From positions 1,559,001-1,623,000 of the forward strand of contig OW028577.1 of assembly GCA_932294295.1 (NCBI GenBank): 64,000 nucleotides of DNA, given 5' to 3'. Below are positions 61,126-64,000 of the stretch, piece after piece. The notes under the pieces were generated by a model, which saw only the letters and a list, made by a program, of their open reading frames with translations, was not told the origin of the DNA and searched no databases. The position numbers and the translations under genes are program-made. Source of the DNA: Alitta virens. Its lineage: Eukaryota > Annelida > Polychaeta > Phyllodocida > Nereididae. Position 1 is the stretch's first letter. Every line of letters begins with the position of its first letter.

Positions 61126-63375
61126 CCTCTGTTAATAGTGGATTTTCACGGACGGTTCTCTATATATCCACCAGGTGGCTATAACAGAATACTGCAATTC
61201 TATTGGCTGAAGAAGTTCCCACTCTTGGCTGTGATTAGCAGAAGCAAAGTGCATCCTAGCAGCAGTATTTTTAGTGCATTTTAATGTATATTTGACATCT
61301 TATCATTCAGTTGATTTCCGTTTTTTCCCTGAGAAAATTATATTTATGGAATCAGTAATTGATGACAGAGTGCCTTTGAAAAACTGTTGAACCAGTAGGT
61401 TATTCGATTTGAAATTTACATTAGATTTATGATTTCAAGGTCAGTCCAGACCTAGCACTTAAACGAGACTAGCTTCGTATTTTCAACCTGGCTTCTCCAC
61501 AAACTTTGTTAATCAGCAGACACTAGCAGAGTTTTATTATTTTGCCACATATTACATCCCCATGCAAAATATTGGGGAAAATATAGTGCCAAAATATCAA
61601 AGAATTCTGCGAAATTCAACAGGTGCAAGTAATTTTGCAGCCACAAATCCTCCCTATAAATATGATCACTAGTTGGCTTAGATATGCACTTTTTATAACT
61701 ATATGACCCACATTCACATGATCCAACCCTTACCAATCATTCCCTTTGATCTATTCTCTGATCTTTATACACGACCCAATACAAAGACCCTTGTACACGC
61801 AAGACGCCAGGTAAGATGCTACATCTCATCTCTTGTCTCAGCAGCAATCGGAACAGGTGCAATAACATGAGATTAACTCATTTACCGACTATATGCAGGG
61901 TGGTCTGGCTGCAAAGGAAAACGCAGGTAAAAGTGGCTGGTGTTCACTGGATCATGGCACCATTTCAGCTTCACTTTAAATCCACTAATTATGATAAGTT
62001 TGATAGCTGTTCAAGCATGAGGCTTTCTCAACTCCCGGGGGCGCATACAGCCCACCACACAGTGGTAGTTGGAGTTGTCCACACGCTTGCAATGCCTTGC
62101 ATCCACAAGTGACCCTTACAGGGCAAGTTATTCTATTATATTGGTCTCTGCATTATAAACATTTGTATACCATATCTTCGATCTTGTATATTTTTAAAGA
62201 CATGTATATACGTTCCTTTTAATTACCTATGTGTTAGATCATTTGCTATGGATAATGCTGTATGATTTATATATATAGATATAACAAGATTGAACTTTAC
62301 ACTGAAAACTGTACATTATTATGTTGCTATAGTATTGTAACAAATCTTCATCGTAGCTGGAACCTATAGTTTTATTTACTACTTTTCTATTATTCTTTAA
62401 TTGTTACTGTCTGTCATTTACTTTGTATTTTTTGTTTACATTGTGACACATATGTCATGAATGACATGAATCTGTCCAATAAAAGATATATATATTATAT
62501 TCTGTGACACATGCACTCTCCAATCGCCATCACTGTCCATAACAGCTCCCCATTTACCACTGTTAGCACCAGTGTACACCAGTCTGCCAGCTGGGTGGAG
62601 TGGAGCAAAGAGTTACAGAGGATCTGATCAGTTCCTCCATGCCACAACATTCGAGTCTATCTGAATCAGTTCAGGTGAACTTCCACATACAGCTAATTTC
62701 ATAAAATATTGTTGACTCTAAGACATAGCGACCTACATGCATTCCTGGCTGTGGCTATAACTGGAGAAAGCCAGTCACTTCTGTCTACTCCTAGCTTATA
62801 GTCGGCTAACAAAAATAGAAACCTTGGTAAATGTAATAAAGTTATCTAAGATATCATACATGGATTTGCATGTATTTTTAGATCCGGTTTTAAGTAGCCA
62901 ACTACAGCCAGACAGTTCCATTTAGTGGCAGGTAGCATCGTATGGCAGAAGTTGTCTAGCTTTGTCTAGGTTTTATTTGACAGGCCGTTTTTAATGAAAC
63001 TAACTGTAGCATTCTGAGAATACCAACCAAGTGGATACAATTGAAGCAACTGGCAGCTAATTAAATAGATTTTCAGATTATCTAGATAATCGGACACATA
63101 TTTATTTGAACGTTGCACATTGAATCGAAAAAATTAATCTTCAGCACATAGTTCCTTCAGAATAGAGAAGCAATTTGCTAGATTTATTCTATTACAAATC
63201 ACTAATCCTTCCAACTTAGATATTTATCATATGTAATTGTATGTCATATAATATCACGTATTATATATATTGTATTATATAGATGCATTGGTCTACTGGA
63301 CTGGACAAACTGAAATATCACAGCTAAACAAGAATGCCAAATATTATCAGAAATTGAAACATGCGAAATACTATA

Positions 63376-63540
63376 CAGAACTGACTGACTGACTGACAAA
63401 CTGACTGACTGACTGATGGACTGACTGACTGAATGACTGACTTAAACTAACTGACTGATTAATTGACTGGCTGACCAACTTAATGACTGACTGCTTGCCT
63501 GACAGACAGACTGACAGACCGACCCACCGATCGACTGACA
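63376..63540. repeat. CTGA/GACT tetranucleotide repeat
   Basis: Runs of GACTGACT with interruptions, continuing into a GACAGACT variant. Confidence 0.9.
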
Positions 63541-63658
63541 TATGAAGACTAAAATGAACCAATCACACTATAAACGCTGGTGTAATTACAAATGATGTGA
63601 TTTAATGTAAAAGCAATTTCTGCCTAATTTTGACACAACTTTGAAGACAGTCAGTATA

Positions 63659-63742
63659 GTGCTGCTGCTGCTGCTACTACTACTGCTGCTACTACTACTG
63701 CTACTACTACTACTACTGATGCTGCTGCTACTGATGCTGCAC
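63659..63742. repeat. CTG/CTA trinucleotide repeat
   Basis: About 27 trinucleotides, mostly CTG and CTA in mixed blocks, with a few GAT. Such arrays often vary in length between individuals. 63743-64000 holds no recognised feature. Confidence 0.95.
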
Positions 63743-64000
63743 CATCACTCCTGTGACAGATTGAGCCATATTTTTCTTTTTTCTGTCAAATGCATCTTTG
63801 GGCAAGCAACACATTATTGATTTTCAGGAAGAGAATTATTGCAGTTTAATTGCTTCTGGCAAGACTTTCCCTGTCCTCATTGCTCCCATTAATTCAAAAA
63901 ACTTTCTCCCACCAATATTAAATAAGAATCAATATGAGTTTGGTAAGTTCTTGGCTGGCACCAGACTGCAATTCTAATGTAATAAGGTCTACAAACTCCA

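Overview
This is a eukaryotic, animal nuclear window: AT-rich, with multi-exon genes that have GT-AG introns, many transposon fragments and long microsatellites. The proteins recognised resemble vertebrate families (CENP-K, DDIAS, PDE2A), and CENP-K is missing from flies and nematodes. I therefore infer a bilaterian invertebrate that keeps the full inner kinetochore, such as a marine deuterostome or a lophotrochozoan. The species cannot be fixed from the sequence. All homologies rest on reading conserved motifs, exon phases and family lengths; no search was run.

Left end (1-7.1 kb): a GATA microsatellite, a reversed tRNA-derived SINE, and a 3-kb minisatellite of ~20-bp units grouped into ~142-bp higher-order repeats. 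An ~0.8-kb element with inverted ends and an internal SINE interrupts it. At 5.48-6.80 kb (minus) lies a candidate two-exon gene for an unrecognised 62-residue protein.

Gene core (7.1-13.4 kb): an 8-exon CENP-K gene (minus) and a 3-exon DDIAS gene (plus) lie head to head, ~500 bp between start codons, with a perfect E2F motif in the shared promoter. One acts at the kinetochore and the other in DNA-damage survival, so shared cell-cycle control is plausible.

PDE2A (16.6-47.1 kb, minus): 28 coding exons of a cGMP-stimulated phosphodiesterase were placed, covering an N-terminal domain, GAF-A, GAF-B, the HD-type catalytic domain and the stop. Phases agree across all placed junctions except around one missing ~16-residue exon. 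The first exons are not found. The introns carry several small inverted-repeat transposons, some within tens of bases of splice acceptors, a 56-bp tandem repeat abutting an acceptor, and an apparent excess of perfect TGACGTCA (CRE) octamers.

Right end (47.1-64 kb): no convincing gene. It is upstream intron or intergenic DNA with SINEs, MITEs, microsatellites and minisatellites.
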